From CAVWSM01 sp963798505 (GTDB taxonomy: Bacteria > Actinomycetota > Actinomycetes > Jiangellales > Jiangellaceae): a stretch of 64,000 nt of DNA. The notes beneath the pieces are model-generated. The model saw nothing but the letters and a program-made list of their open reading frames with translations, ran no database searches and had not been told where the DNA came from. Both the position numbers and the translations under genes were made by a program. Within the stretch, counting starts at the first letter, position 1, and each line of letters starts with the position of its first letter. Positions 53,864 through 61,015 of the stretch are shown piece by piece. The stretch covers positions 1,116,001-1,180,000 of the forward strand of contig CAWCTX010000005.1 of assembly GCA_963798505.1 (NCBI GenBank), read 5' to 3'.

Positions 53864-54750
53864 GCACTCACGACATCGAGCAGCTGCTGTCCAGACCGTC
53901 GAGCAAGGCAGGGAAGCTTCAGCGCCAATGCCTCGCTCTGCTGTTCGAGCACCAGGACGCCGGAGCGTTGCCGACGTCGGTGCGGTTCCTGTTCTACGAG
54001 CTGGAAATGCGCGGGCTGCTCCCGAAGGCGTACAGGCACGCTGACGGCAGCAAGCGGGCTCGGCAGCCGGGGCAGGATGTCGCCGAGGCGCTCACCGTGC
54101 TACGCGAGTCCGGCATCGTTGCCTGGTCGGCGATCGTCGACGAGATACGTCAGGTGCAGTCCGTGCGGGTCGCCGGGTCGGTCGCCGACTACTTGCGCGA
54201 CACGATCGACGAGGCGCGCGTCAACCCCTGGACCGATTACGACCCGGCTCCCGTGGTGCTCACCGAGTCGCGGTCGCTGGCCGGTGTGCTGGCCGCGCAC
54301 CTGTACGAGTACGCGGTTCCGTTCGCGGCGCTCGGTGGGCAGTCGTCGGGGTCGCTGCTGGCGACCCAGGTCGCGCCGCTGTTCGACGAGCACGATAAGC
54401 GGTTCGTGCTCTATCTCGGCGACCACGACCTGTCCGGTGGGCACATCGAGCGGTCGGCTCGGGAACGGCTGGAGAGGTTCGTCGGGCACGAGATCAACTG
54501 GCAGCGCATCGCGGTGACCGCCGAGCAGATCGAGCGCCACGGCCTGACGCCGGTCGACAAGAAGGATCACCGCTTCAGGACGCCACGCACGTATCAGGCG
54601 GTCGAGACGGAGGCGCTGTCGCAGCAGGTCGTGGTGTCGCTTGTGCGCCGCGTCCTCGACGCCCTACTGCCTGAACCGCTGGAAGCCGTACAGGTACGTG
54701 AAGAGCAGCAACGCGCGGCTGCGCGAGGGCGTTGGCGAGAGGGTCCGTGA
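53860..54750 (+). CDS. Toprim-like protein (TopoVIA/Spo11-style DxD motif) of the element
   Basis: 296 residues from GTG 53860. The N-terminal 120 residues resemble a winged-helix DNA-binding part (RFLFYELEMRGLLP, then DVAEALTVLRESGIVAWSAIVDEIR, with a Tyr at position 46 that is reminiscent of TopoVIA). The C-terminal half has PVVLTESRSLAGVLAAHLYEYAVP with Glu136 and RFVLYLGDHDLSGGHIERSARERLE with Asp188 and Asp190, the Glu plus D-x-D layout of Toprim domains of the TopoVIA type. A nucleic-acid role (nuclease, topoisomerase-like, replication) is inferred. The gene overlaps the following ATPase gene, consistent with a replication module. Confidence 0.5.
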   Translation: MSTHDIEQLLSRPSSKAGKLQRQCLALLFEHQDAGALPTSVRFLFYELEMRGLLPKAYRHADGSKRARQPGQDVAEALTVLRESGIVAWSAIVDEIRQVQSVRVAGSVADYLRDTIDEARVNPWTDYDPAPVVLTESRSLAGVLAAHLYEYAVPFAALGGQSSGSLLATQVAPLFDEHDKRFVLYLGDHDLSGGHIERSARERLERFVGHEINWQRIAVTAEQIERHGLTPVDKKDHRFRTPRTYQAVETEALSQQVVVSLVRRVLDALLPEPLEAVQVREEQQRAAARGRWREGP

Positions 54751-55853
54751 TGACATCCAGATGGCGACAGCTCGCACGCGTGCTCGACGACATCGAGGCG
54801 GTGATCCGGCGTTACGTGATCCTTCCGACCGACAGCGATTACGTAGTCGTCACGCTGTTCGTCGCGCACACCCACGTCGCCGGAGTCGCAGACACGACGC
54901 CGCGCCTCTCGCTGCAGTCGCCAGAGAAGCGCTGCGGCAAGACGCGGCTGCTCGAAGTGCTGTCATTCCTTGTCGCGCGCCCCTTGATGACGGCGAACGC
55001 GAGTCCCGCCGCGCTCTATCGCACCGTCTCGGCAGACGGCGAGCACCCCCCCACCGTGCTGTTCGACGAGGCCGACACAGTGTTCGGCCCGAAGAGCAGC
55101 GAACGCGGCGAAGAGCTGCGCGGCCTGCTCAACACCGGCTACCGGCGTGGCAGCAACGTGCTGCGCGTCAAGTTGCACGGGACATCGGTCGAAGAGCTCG
55201 CCGTGTTCTGCCCCGCTGTGATTGCAGCGATTGGGCACGCGATCCCCGACACGATCACCGATCGTGGGCCGGTGATCAACATGCGGCGACGCAAGACCGG
55301 CGAGCATGTCGAGCCGTTCAGGATGAAGGCCGCATCGCTCGCGCCACTGAAGACGCTGCACGACGAGCTCGAAGCGTGGGCCGACGCCGCTCGCGACAAG
55401 CTGCGTGACGCCGAGCCCGTGATACCTGCGAGCGTGACAGATCGTGCAGCTGACTATTGGGAGCCGCTGCTCGTCGTCGCCGAGCTGGCTGGCAACGGCT
55501 GGTCGCAGCGCGCGCGCAACGCTGCCATCGCGAAGGTTGCCGAAGCCGATCAGCAGGACGCTGGCGGACTCTCGCTCGAATTGCTACGCGACTGCCGCGC
55601 AGTGTGGGAGACGAAGCCCGAGACGTCTCGCGTGATCAGCAGCCTGGACCTCGTGCGCGCTCTGAAGCAGCTCGTCGACGGCCAGTGGCTGACCGAAGAT
55701 CTCAACGCGCACCGGCTGGGACGTCTGCTGTCCCCGTACCAGATCAAGAGCAAGAAGATGCGCATCGAAGGGAACAGCATTCACGGGTACTCGCGCGACC
55801 CGTTCGACGACGCCTTCGAGCGGTACCTGAAGCCCGAGAATCCCGAAGACTGA
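54750..55853 (+). CDS. DUF3631 domain ATPase (replication module)
   Basis: 367 residues from ATG 54750, overlapping the upstream stop (TGATG). A P-loop is visible at residues 57-65 (SPEKRCGKT) and Walker B at 102-108 (TVLFDEAD). The C-terminal DUF3631 region includes WADAARDKLRDAEPVIPASVTDRAADYWEPLL, then GGLSLELLRDCRAVW and the final GYSRDPFDDAFERYL. DUF3631 occurs at the C-terminus of phage and plasmid primase-helicase proteins and in stand-alone form in actinobacterial mobile elements. It probably serves as replication helicase or loader, acting at the adjacent dyad cluster. Confidence 0.75.
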   Translation: MTSRWRQLARVLDDIEAVIRRYVILPTDSDYVVVTLFVAHTHVAGVADTTPRLSLQSPEKRCGKTRLLEVLSFLVARPLMTANASPAALYRTVSADGEHPPTVLFDEADTVFGPKSSERGEELRGLLNTGYRRGSNVLRVKLHGTSVEELAVFCPAVIAAIGHAIPDTITDRGPVINMRRRKTGEHVEPFRMKAASLAPLKTLHDELEAWADAARDKLRDAEPVIPASVTDRAADYWEPLLVVAELAGNGWSQRARNAAIAKVAEADQQDAGGLSLELLRDCRAVWETKPETSRVISSLDLVRALKQLVDGQWLTEDLNAHRLGRLLSPYQIKSKKMRIEGNSIHGYSRDPFDDAFERYLKPENPED

Positions 55854-55862
55854 TCATGCACA

Positions 55863-55983
55863 CCGGAACAAGCGGAACACCGGAACATCGCAGGTCAGCG
55901 CCCTGTAGCTGTTCCGCGTTCCCCTTTGAAAGCGGAACGCGGAACACGCGCAACGCTCTGACCTGCAGTGTTCCGCTGTTCCA
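55863..55983. other. Candidate replication origin: iteron and dyad cluster
   Basis: Within 121 bases there are five forward CGGAACA/G copies (55864, 55873, 55881, 55933, 55940), three reverse TGTTCCG/A copies (55910, 55969, 55977) and a degenerate GTTCCC. They form nested dyads: TGTTCCGCGTTCC (55910-55922) with GGAACGCGGAACA (55934-55946) around a TTTGAAAG centre, and an outer pair built on CAGGTCAG (55891-55898) and CTGACCTG (55958-55965). The cluster lies between ATPase and primase genes, where phage-satellite and plasmid origins usually lie. It could also act as an operator. Confidence 0.65.
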
Positions 55984-56037
55984 CTTGTGGCGCTTACCCC
56001 CACAGGTAGTCGAGCAGCGCGCCCCTGCGAGGGCATC

Positions 56038-56889
56038 GTGAAGCCCGCGCCGTGGCTGCGAGAGCTGCTCGCTCAGCTCGGCTCTGCATCGAGCCGAAAC
56101 GGTCGACTCTGGCAGTGCCCCGCCCACGTCGACAGCAACCCGTCGCTTGCGCTCGACGAGATCGAAGACGGGCGCGCCCTGCTGCACTGTCACGCTGGCT
56201 GCTCGACGCGCGACGTGCTCAAGGTGCTGCGTCTCTCGCTGCACGACCTGACGACCGCGCCCTCTTACTCGCCCGCGCGGCACATCGTGCTCAACAGTCC
56301 ACGCGTCAACTTTCCGCCGCTGACCTCGCGCACCGGGCACCCAGCTGCGTGGGGCTTCCGGCACGAGGCGTTCCACCCGTACGGCGATCGCTGGCGGCTC
56401 GAACGACTGCGACACCCGACGACCGGGGGGAAAGACTTGCAGTGGCAGACGTGCGACGAGCACGGCGCGTGGATACCCGGTCTGCGTGGCACGACGCTCG
56501 CTGAGCTGCCGCTGTATCGCGAGCACGAAGTGCTCATGGCTCTCGCAGCAGACGACACGCTTGTGCTCGTCGAGTCGGAGTCGAGCGCCGACGCGATCCG
56601 CGCAGTCGGCATCTACGCGACCACCTGGGCAGGCGGCGCAGGCTCGATCAAGCGCGAGCGACTGCGTGACGTGCTGCACGACGGGCAAGGCGTCGTCATC
56701 GCGCCGGACAACGACGAAGCAGGTCTGGCGTGTCTCGCGCAGCTGCAGCTGCTCCTGCCGCACGCCAGCGTGCTGATGCCGCCGCCTGGACAGGACGCAC
56801 GCGATCTGCTCAACGCGCTCGGCTCCCGCGCGTTCGCAGATGCGATCAAGCAGGCAGGCAGACTCAACGTGGCTGGGACGGCTAGCTGA
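56038..56889 (+). CDS. Zinc-finger/Toprim primase-like protein
   Basis: 283 residues from a GTG with a GAGGG ribosome binding site. The N-terminal zinc-binding region is CHC2-like: Cys27 and His30 in LWQCPAHVDSNPSLAL, then Cys51 and Cys55 in LLHCHAGCSTRDVL. The C-terminal Toprim domain has LVLVESESSADAIRAVG (Glu179) and VVIAPDNDEAGLACLAQL (Asp224, Asp226). This is the organisation of mobile-element primases that make the first primer or act with a helicase. It directly follows the iteron cluster and, two genes upstream, the DUF3631 ATPase. Together they suggest the element replicates on its own after excision. Confidence 0.8.
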   Translation: MKPAPWLRELLAQLGSASSRNGRLWQCPAHVDSNPSLALDEIEDGRALLHCHAGCSTRDVLKVLRLSLHDLTTAPSYSPARHIVLNSPRVNFPPLTSRTGHPAAWGFRHEAFHPYGDRWRLERLRHPTTGGKDLQWQTCDEHGAWIPGLRGTTLAELPLYREHEVLMALAADDTLVLVESESSADAIRAVGIYATTWAGGAGSIKRERLRDVLHDGQGVVIAPDNDEAGLACLAQLQLLLPHASVLMPPPGQDARDLLNALGSRAFADAIKQAGRLNVAGTAS

Positions 56890-57020
56890 TGCAGCGACAG
56901 CTGACGACGTGGGTGCATTGCGTCGAGTGCGACATCGGCTGGTGGCTCGACTACGAGCCTCCCCGCTGCAGCGACGAACGTCACGAGTGGCTCATCGATC
57001 AGCTTGAGCGTGAGACATGA
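56889..57020 (+). CDS. 43-residue Cys/Trp-rich protein
   Basis: From an ATG overlapping the primase stop (TGATG). It is short: TTWVHCVECDIGWWLDYEPP, then RCSDERHEWLIDQLERET. The C-V-E-C pair, a further Cys and His suggest a small zinc ribbon. There is no recognised family. The tight coupling with the primase gene makes expression likely. Confidence 0.5.
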   Translation: MQRQLTTWVHCVECDIGWWLDYEPPRCSDERHEWLIDQLERET

Positions 57021-57093
57021 GCACGGCACTCGCCGTCGAGCAGTGCAGTCGCGCACGCGACCAGCGGCTGTGTAAGCCGCTCATGATCGGAGC

Positions 57094-57333
57094 ATGGACA
57101 CGCAGCAGCGCCTGCTCATGTGGCATCACCGAGCTGGGGGAGGGCTCGACGTACTCGACCTGCGCTCCGAGCTGCACGCTCGCGCTGTCGTCGACGGCAC
57201 AGCAGCGTCGTGCTCGTCGTGCCACGCGTACGTCGACCTCACGCGGTCCGGGTACGTGCAGCTGCTGCACAGCAGGATCTGTACAGCTCACCCGCCGCTG
57301 CTCGACGTGCTCGACGTCGACACGGCTGCGTGA
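57094..57333 (+). CDS. 79-residue CxxC protein
   Basis: From ATG 57094. C-S-S-C in GTAASCSSCHAYVDLTRSGY and the later C-T-A-H in HSRICTAHPPLLD would make a four-ligand zinc site. The surrounding strand pattern (AYVDLTRSGYVQLLHSRI) is consistent with a ribbon. No family is recognised. It resembles in style the preceding small Cys protein and lies 73 bases after it. The following 57334-57489 shows no supported gene. Confidence 0.45.
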   Translation: MDTQQRLLMWHHRAGGGLDVLDLRSELHARAVVDGTAASCSSCHAYVDLTRSGYVQLLHSRICTAHPPLLDVLDVDTAA

Positions 57334-57489
57334 TCGACATCTTCAGGCAGGCTCGAGGATCAAGATCGATTCCTTGACAGGGCGAGCCGAGATCCTCGCG
57401 ATCAGCCGCGCTTCTCTCTCTCTTGAGCTTTCAAGTGTTTTTGCTGCTGATCTCGCCCCGTCCCGCGCGGTGCGCGCAGATCGAGCTCG

Positions 57490-57897
57490 ATGCGTCCCCT
57501 GTCGTCACTCGATTCGCTCAGGCGTGCTCGCCAGGAGCTCTTGGTGACACGCCACGACGTCGACGAGCACGAGCTGCACGCCAGTCGCTACCGGCACGTG
57601 CAGAGCGTCCTGCGTCGTCTGCCAGCCCCGCGTGATCCTTTGCTGATCGCGCTTGCGCGCCGCCTCGACGCAGAGCTCTCGACGTGGATTGCCGCCGAGA
57701 CAGCCGAAGCTGCGTGGCGCGAGTCGCTCGTCCCGACCAGCGAAGCTGCGCAGCAGCGCAACCTCTCCCCTGGTGCTGTGCGCCGAGCTCTTCGCGAGGG
57801 TCGCATCCCCGGCGAGCGCGTCGACGGCAGCTGGCGCGTCGAGCCCGTAGCGAGCGCGACGAATCACGGGCACGAGCGCCGAGACTCGACAGCATGA
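57490..57897 (+). CDS. Excisionase-like HTH protein
   Basis: 135 residues. The C-terminal third is a MerR/excisionase-type winged helix: VPTSEAAQQRNLSPGAVRRALREGRIPGERVDGSWRVEPV at about residues 82-121, with the typical ending G-R-I-P-x-x-R-V-x-G-x-W-R-V. The first 80 residues are helical and carry many Arg (LRRARQELLVTRHDVDEHEL). It could serve as recombination directionality factor for the integrase or as a transcriptional switch. The stop overlaps the start of the capsid-like gene (ATGA). Confidence 0.65.
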   Translation: MRPLSSLDSLRRARQELLVTRHDVDEHELHASRYRHVQSVLRRLPAPRDPLLIALARRLDAELSTWIAAETAEAAWRESLVPTSEAAQQRNLSPGAVRRALREGRIPGERVDGSWRVEPVASATNHGHERRDSTA

Positions 57898-58709
57898 GCA
57901 TCGGATCCTTATTGCCTCCCGCCTCAGAGCTGACGCAACAGATCGTGGACGAGCGCCCCACGTTCCGTGTCGTCGCGCGCCGCGTGCAAGAGCAGAAGCG
58001 AGCTGCCGCGCATGTCACGACGCCCGACGCGGCAGGCATCGTCGCTAGCTGGATCGTCGACCTCAGCGATGCGCTCGCCTCCGTTGCGAGCCCGCTGACC
58101 GATCCCGCGAACGTGACTCGCATCGACGTTGCGACGACTACCGAAGGCAGACCCGCGATCCCCAATCTGGGGGACACGTCCGTCGTTGTTGCGCAGCCCG
58201 CCGAGAAGGGCGAGCTTGTCTCGACGCCGATCAGAGTCGACACGTTGACGAGCTCGCTCAATGCGATCGCTGCGACGTGGAACCTCTCTCGTGCGTTGAG
58301 CGACTTCGGTGAGCCCAGCCTGCTCGTCGGCTGTCTTCGCGCCGCGCTCGCGCGAGGCGTTGATCTATACGTCGCGCAGCAGCTCGTCGCGAACGCGGAA
58401 GCCGCAGCAGATCTCGCGGCAGCGTCGGCGCTGTTTGACGGCCCGTTCGACCCGCGCATACTCGCCGGACCCCTCGACGGCCTGCTCAGCGTCGACCTGC
58501 AGGCGCTCAGCCTCGCCGGGGTGCGCGCCGTGCTCGATCAGAACCTGACGCAGCCGGTGATCTACGATCCGCGCGGCGTGATCGTCTGCCTCTGGACGGT
58601 CGTCGAAGACGCGAAGCCGAACCCGGCGCAGGTCGGCAGCGAGGTCGAGCATCTGCGTTACGTGAGCATGGCTGTGACGCCGGGTGCTGCCGCGAAGATC
58701 GGCACGTGA
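57894..58709 (+). CDS. Capsid-like protein (putative HK97-fold) of the element
   Basis: 271 residues from ATG 57894. A helical N-terminal arm (SELTQQIVDERPTFRVVARRVQEQKRAA) is followed by a loop with repeated Val/Thr strands (VVVAQPAEKGELVSTPIRVDTLTSSLNAIAATWNLSRALSDF), then a helix ending RGVDLYVAQQLVANAEAAADL, and a C-terminal Val-rich strand region (QPVIYDPRGVIVCLWTVVEDA, then HLRYVSMAVTPGAAAKIGT). The order of N-arm, E-loop, an S/R-x-L-x-D-F segment, spine helix with ALARGxDxY, and a final beta strand is what HK97-type capsid or encapsulin-like proteins show. This is pattern recognition, not a search result. No protease or portal is nearby. Confidence 0.45.
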   Translation: MSIGSLLPPASELTQQIVDERPTFRVVARRVQEQKRAAAHVTTPDAAGIVASWIVDLSDALASVASPLTDPANVTRIDVATTTEGRPAIPNLGDTSVVVAQPAEKGELVSTPIRVDTLTSSLNAIAATWNLSRALSDFGEPSLLVGCLRAALARGVDLYVAQQLVANAEAAADLAAASALFDGPFDPRILAGPLDGLLSVDLQALSLAGVRAVLDQNLTQPVIYDPRGVIVCLWTVVEDAKPNPAQVGSEVEHLRYVSMAVTPGAAAKIGT

Positions 58710-59138
58710 GCACGAGCGTGAGCATGAGCATGAGCTCTCGTCGTCCCCGGTGCTGTTCGCGAGCCGGGGCAGGGCGGGACACCTGGCGGGGTGGCAGTCG
58801 AGCCTGTGGACTGCGGTACGCATCTGCAGCACGTGCAGCGGCACCACGAGCTGCAGCGTGTCTGTGACAGTCACCCCTGTCGACGGCGTACGACGTCGAG
58901 CTGGCACCGCTGCGCAGACGCACCCTGCTCGACCGGGACGTGAATCTCTGTAGCTGACGTCCCGGTCGGCAGGGCAGGCAAGACTCACTGCGTTCACTCC
59001 CTGGCGGCATCTGACTACACAGGGGTGCCCTTGAGCCTGCAACGACTCATGTGTCCTTGTCGCGCTGTTGACGACGGTGCCGCTGCGGGTCACCATGGCG
59101 CCACGTGACCGGGGGGTCACTTGGACCAAGGGGGGATC
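58710..59138. other. 429-base region without a supported gene
   Basis: An open frame of about 90 residues exists here (with CSTCSGTTSC inside), but its composition looks like chance GC-rich sequence. Just before the secreted-protein gene lies a perfect dyad GTGACC-GGGG-GGTCAC (59105-59120), which could be an operator. Confidence 0.5.
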
Positions 59139-59714
59139 ATGAGGCTTGCACGAACGCTTGGGCTCGCGGCTGGATTGGCCATGGTGGGCTCAATGACCCT
59201 GGCAGGAGGGGCCACTGCCAAGCCGCTCGAGCACACGGATTTCCACGAGGAGTCTACCGAGATCTTCGACGACTTCTGTGACGTTCCCGGTCTCACGGTC
59301 CAGCGCGACCAGGTTGTTGACGGTCGCGTGCTGGTCAACCCACACGGGCCGGACGGCTTGGCCTATTTCCATGGGAACGTGAAGGTCAACAGCGTGTACA
59401 CCAACGTGGCCAACAGCAACTTCGTCACCGAGGTCGGCCACTTTGTCGACAAGGACCTCCGGGTGACCGACAACGGCGACGGCACGCTGACGATCCTCGT
59501 CCTGCAGACCGGGCCCTTCGCCGCGTTCGGCCCGGACGGCAAGGCCATCGCCAGGGACCCCGGCCAGATTCGGTTCGAGTTCCTGGTCGACGATGGCGGC
59601 ACGCCGGCCGACCCGTCGGACGACGAGTTCCTCGCGTTCCTCGGCCAGGTGAAGGGATCGACAGGACGGACCGACGACTTCTGCGCAGCGGTCGTCCCGG
59701 TACTCGAAGACTGA
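59139..59714 (+). CDS. Secreted hypothetical protein carried by the element
   Basis: 191 residues from ATG 59139, chosen for the AAGGGGGGA ribosome binding site directly upstream. The N-terminus is a clear signal peptide (RLARTLGLAAGLAMVGSMTLAGGATA, with cleavage expected after Ala27). The mature part has SNFVTEVGHFVDKDLRVTDNGDGTLTILVLQTGP and ends ..GRTDDFCAAVVPVLED; two Cys (DDFCDVPGL and DDFCAAV) may form a disulfide. No named family is recognised, although similar secreted proteins exist in actinobacteria. Codon use is closer to the chromosome than in neighbouring element genes, so it may have been picked up from a host. Confidence 0.72.
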   Translation: MRLARTLGLAAGLAMVGSMTLAGGATAKPLEHTDFHEESTEIFDDFCDVPGLTVQRDQVVDGRVLVNPHGPDGLAYFHGNVKVNSVYTNVANSNFVTEVGHFVDKDLRVTDNGDGTLTILVLQTGPFAAFGPDGKAIARDPGQIRFEFLVDDGGTPADPSDDEFLAFLGQVKGSTGRTDDFCAAVVPVLED

Positions 59715-59776
59715 CCAACGACCCGGCGGTTCAGCTTGGGCAGAGGGTGCAGCTACCCGAGCCGTAGCCTGATCGC

Positions 59777-60063
59777 GTGCTGTCCGCGATCGCGCAGCTC
59801 GCACGCGCCGTCACTGAGATCGACGTGCCGTGCTCGACGAGCCCGCAGCTATGGCTCAGCCCGCGCGACAGCGAAGACGTCGACGCAGCCCTGGACGGCT
59901 GCAGCAGCGCCCGCTGCTCGTGCCGTGCGCTCGTGCAGCCGCTGAGGTCCGCCCGGTCGCTGTCGTCTGGGGCGGCGTGCGCTTCGACCTGAACGGCAAA
60001 CCGAACCGCACATCGTCGCTGTGCCGCAGCGTGTCGCGTGAACGTCGCCCGCTGCCGTACTGA
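59777..60063 (+). pseudogene. WhiB-like gene remnant, frameshifted
   Basis: The first frame from 59777 encodes EIDVPCSTSPQLWLSPRDSEDVDAALDGC, the usual beginning of phage-type WhiB proteins (Pro-Cys ... LWxS ... Cys). After one missing base near 59903 the other frame gives LLVPCARAAAEVRPVAVVWGGVRFD, with the last cluster Cys and the V-W-G-G turn. The third cluster Cys (of C-x2-C-x5-C) appears as Arg in the second frame. With a shift and a lost ligand the gene is probably dead, though a sequence error is possible for the shift. WhiB-like genes are common in actinophages. Confidence 0.55.
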
Positions 60064-60083
60064 CGCTCGGTACGTTGCACTGC

Positions 60084-60599
60084 ATGGCAGAAGCGAAGAT
60101 CGATGTGTACGCCGTGGTCAGGCATTTCTCGATCGTCGAAGCGCTGATGAACAGCCTGATCGTCGACCGCCTCGCAGCCGATGATGCTCTTGCGTTTGAG
60201 CTGCTCTCAGAGAACGTCGAGCGCATCCCCTTCGACCGCCGCATAGAGATGCTGAAGCGCATCCTCAGGCCCGACACACAGTGGCGCACTGAGAGTGGCC
60301 TGGCCGACGATCACGACTTCAACGCGTTCGTGGTCAAGCTCCGACACACCCAGGGTCATCGCAACACGATCGCGCATGCTGTGATCGTCGAGCCGGGTGA
60401 GCGCAACGGCGAGCCAGCCGCTCTCGTCGGTCGCGTTCGCAACGGCAGAACGGCGAATGTGCCCTACAGCCTGGACGACGTGCTCGCCATCGTGGAGGAC
60501 ATCTCAGAGCTCGCGACCGCGCTTCAACGCCTCTGGGAGCACAACATGAAACAGAAGGCGCGCTGGGCCGCGCTACGTCGACGTGCCGCGAAGCGTTAG
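60084..60599 (+). CDS. HEPN-motif protein of the element
   Basis: 171 residues from ATG 60084 (an ATG at 60075 adds three residues). It is mostly helical: EAKIDVYAVVRHFSIVEALMNSLI, then LLSENVERIPFDRRIEMLKRIL. The key segment is KLRHTQGHRNTIAHAVI, where R93-N-T-I-A-H98 fits the R-x4-6-H ribonuclease motif of HEPN domains, including the common Asn after Arg and Ala before His. The closing helix is LDDVLAIVEDISELATALQRLW. HEPN proteins act in toxin-antitoxin and anti-phage systems. No MNT-type partner is visible, so an independent defence or superinfection gene is only an inference. Confidence 0.55.
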   Translation: MAEAKIDVYAVVRHFSIVEALMNSLIVDRLAADDALAFELLSENVERIPFDRRIEMLKRILRPDTQWRTESGLADDHDFNAFVVKLRHTQGHRNTIAHAVIVEPGERNGEPAALVGRVRNGRTANVPYSLDDVLAIVEDISELATALQRLWEHNMKQKARWAALRRRAAKR

Positions 60600-60918
60600 C
60601 TTGCGACGCGCATCGAGCCGGCTCCCACCGTGCGAGCTCATCGTCAGACGGTCGACGCACCCGATCAGCGTCGAGCCAGTGCGAGCGAGTCCCGATGAAC
60701 GTGTCGTCATGCTGCGCAGTCGTCGCAGGCAGAAACCCGCCCGCCTCGTACGCAGCGCGATACGTCTGCTCGACGCGGTACACGACGTGCCCGCGCCGCC
60801 TGCCGTTAGCGTCTCGCTGGAACGCCGTCAGCATCCCCCACAGCTCAGCGTCGTCGAGCGTGATGATCACGCGTGGTCGATCATGCGGGGCGAGCACGGT
60901 CGTCGAGCTGGCTGTCAT
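60334..60918 (-). CDS. Hypothetical protein opposite the HEPN-motif gene
   Basis: From ATG 60918 leftward. The first 100 residues look like a real protein (PRVIITLDDAELWGMLTAFQRDANGRRRG, then VYRVEQTYRAAYEAGGFLPATT and DELARWEPAR). The remaining 95 are Arg/Cys-rich and antisense to the HEPN gene, so the true stop is probably near 60600, where an adjacent frame has TAA. No family is recognised. It is the only leftward candidate gene of the element and lies beside attR. Confidence 0.35.
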   Translation of the reverse strand: MTASSTTVLAPHDRPRVIITLDDAELWGMLTAFQRDANGRRRGHVVYRVEQTYRAAYEAGGFLPATTAQHDDTFIGTRSHWLDADRVRRPSDDELARWEPARCASQANASRHVDVARPSAPSVSCCAPRGVEARSRALRCPPRWRARRPGCRAHSPFCRCERDRRERLARRCAHPARRSQHARSCCDDPGCVGA

Positions 60919-61015
60919 GATCGAGACGCTACCGAGCGCAGCTGAGCTCGACACACCGAACGGCCCAGCTCGACTCGCGGGCGCATCCTCGCTGCTCAGA
61001 GCGCTGCCAGCTCAA

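Noticed and set aside
55863..55983. CRISPR-like array
   Set aside because: The repeats are only 7-8 bases, occur in both orientations and have no regular spacers; an iteron or operator cluster fits better.
57017..57547. A 176-residue plus-strand frame after the primase
   Set aside because: Ser/Thr/Cys-rich low-information sequence overlapping a better small frame (57094-57333) and the start of the HTH gene.
58684..58953. An 89-residue frame overlapping the capsid-like gene end
   Set aside because: No start with a ribosome binding site and no conserved pattern apart from a few Cys; kept as an unassigned region.
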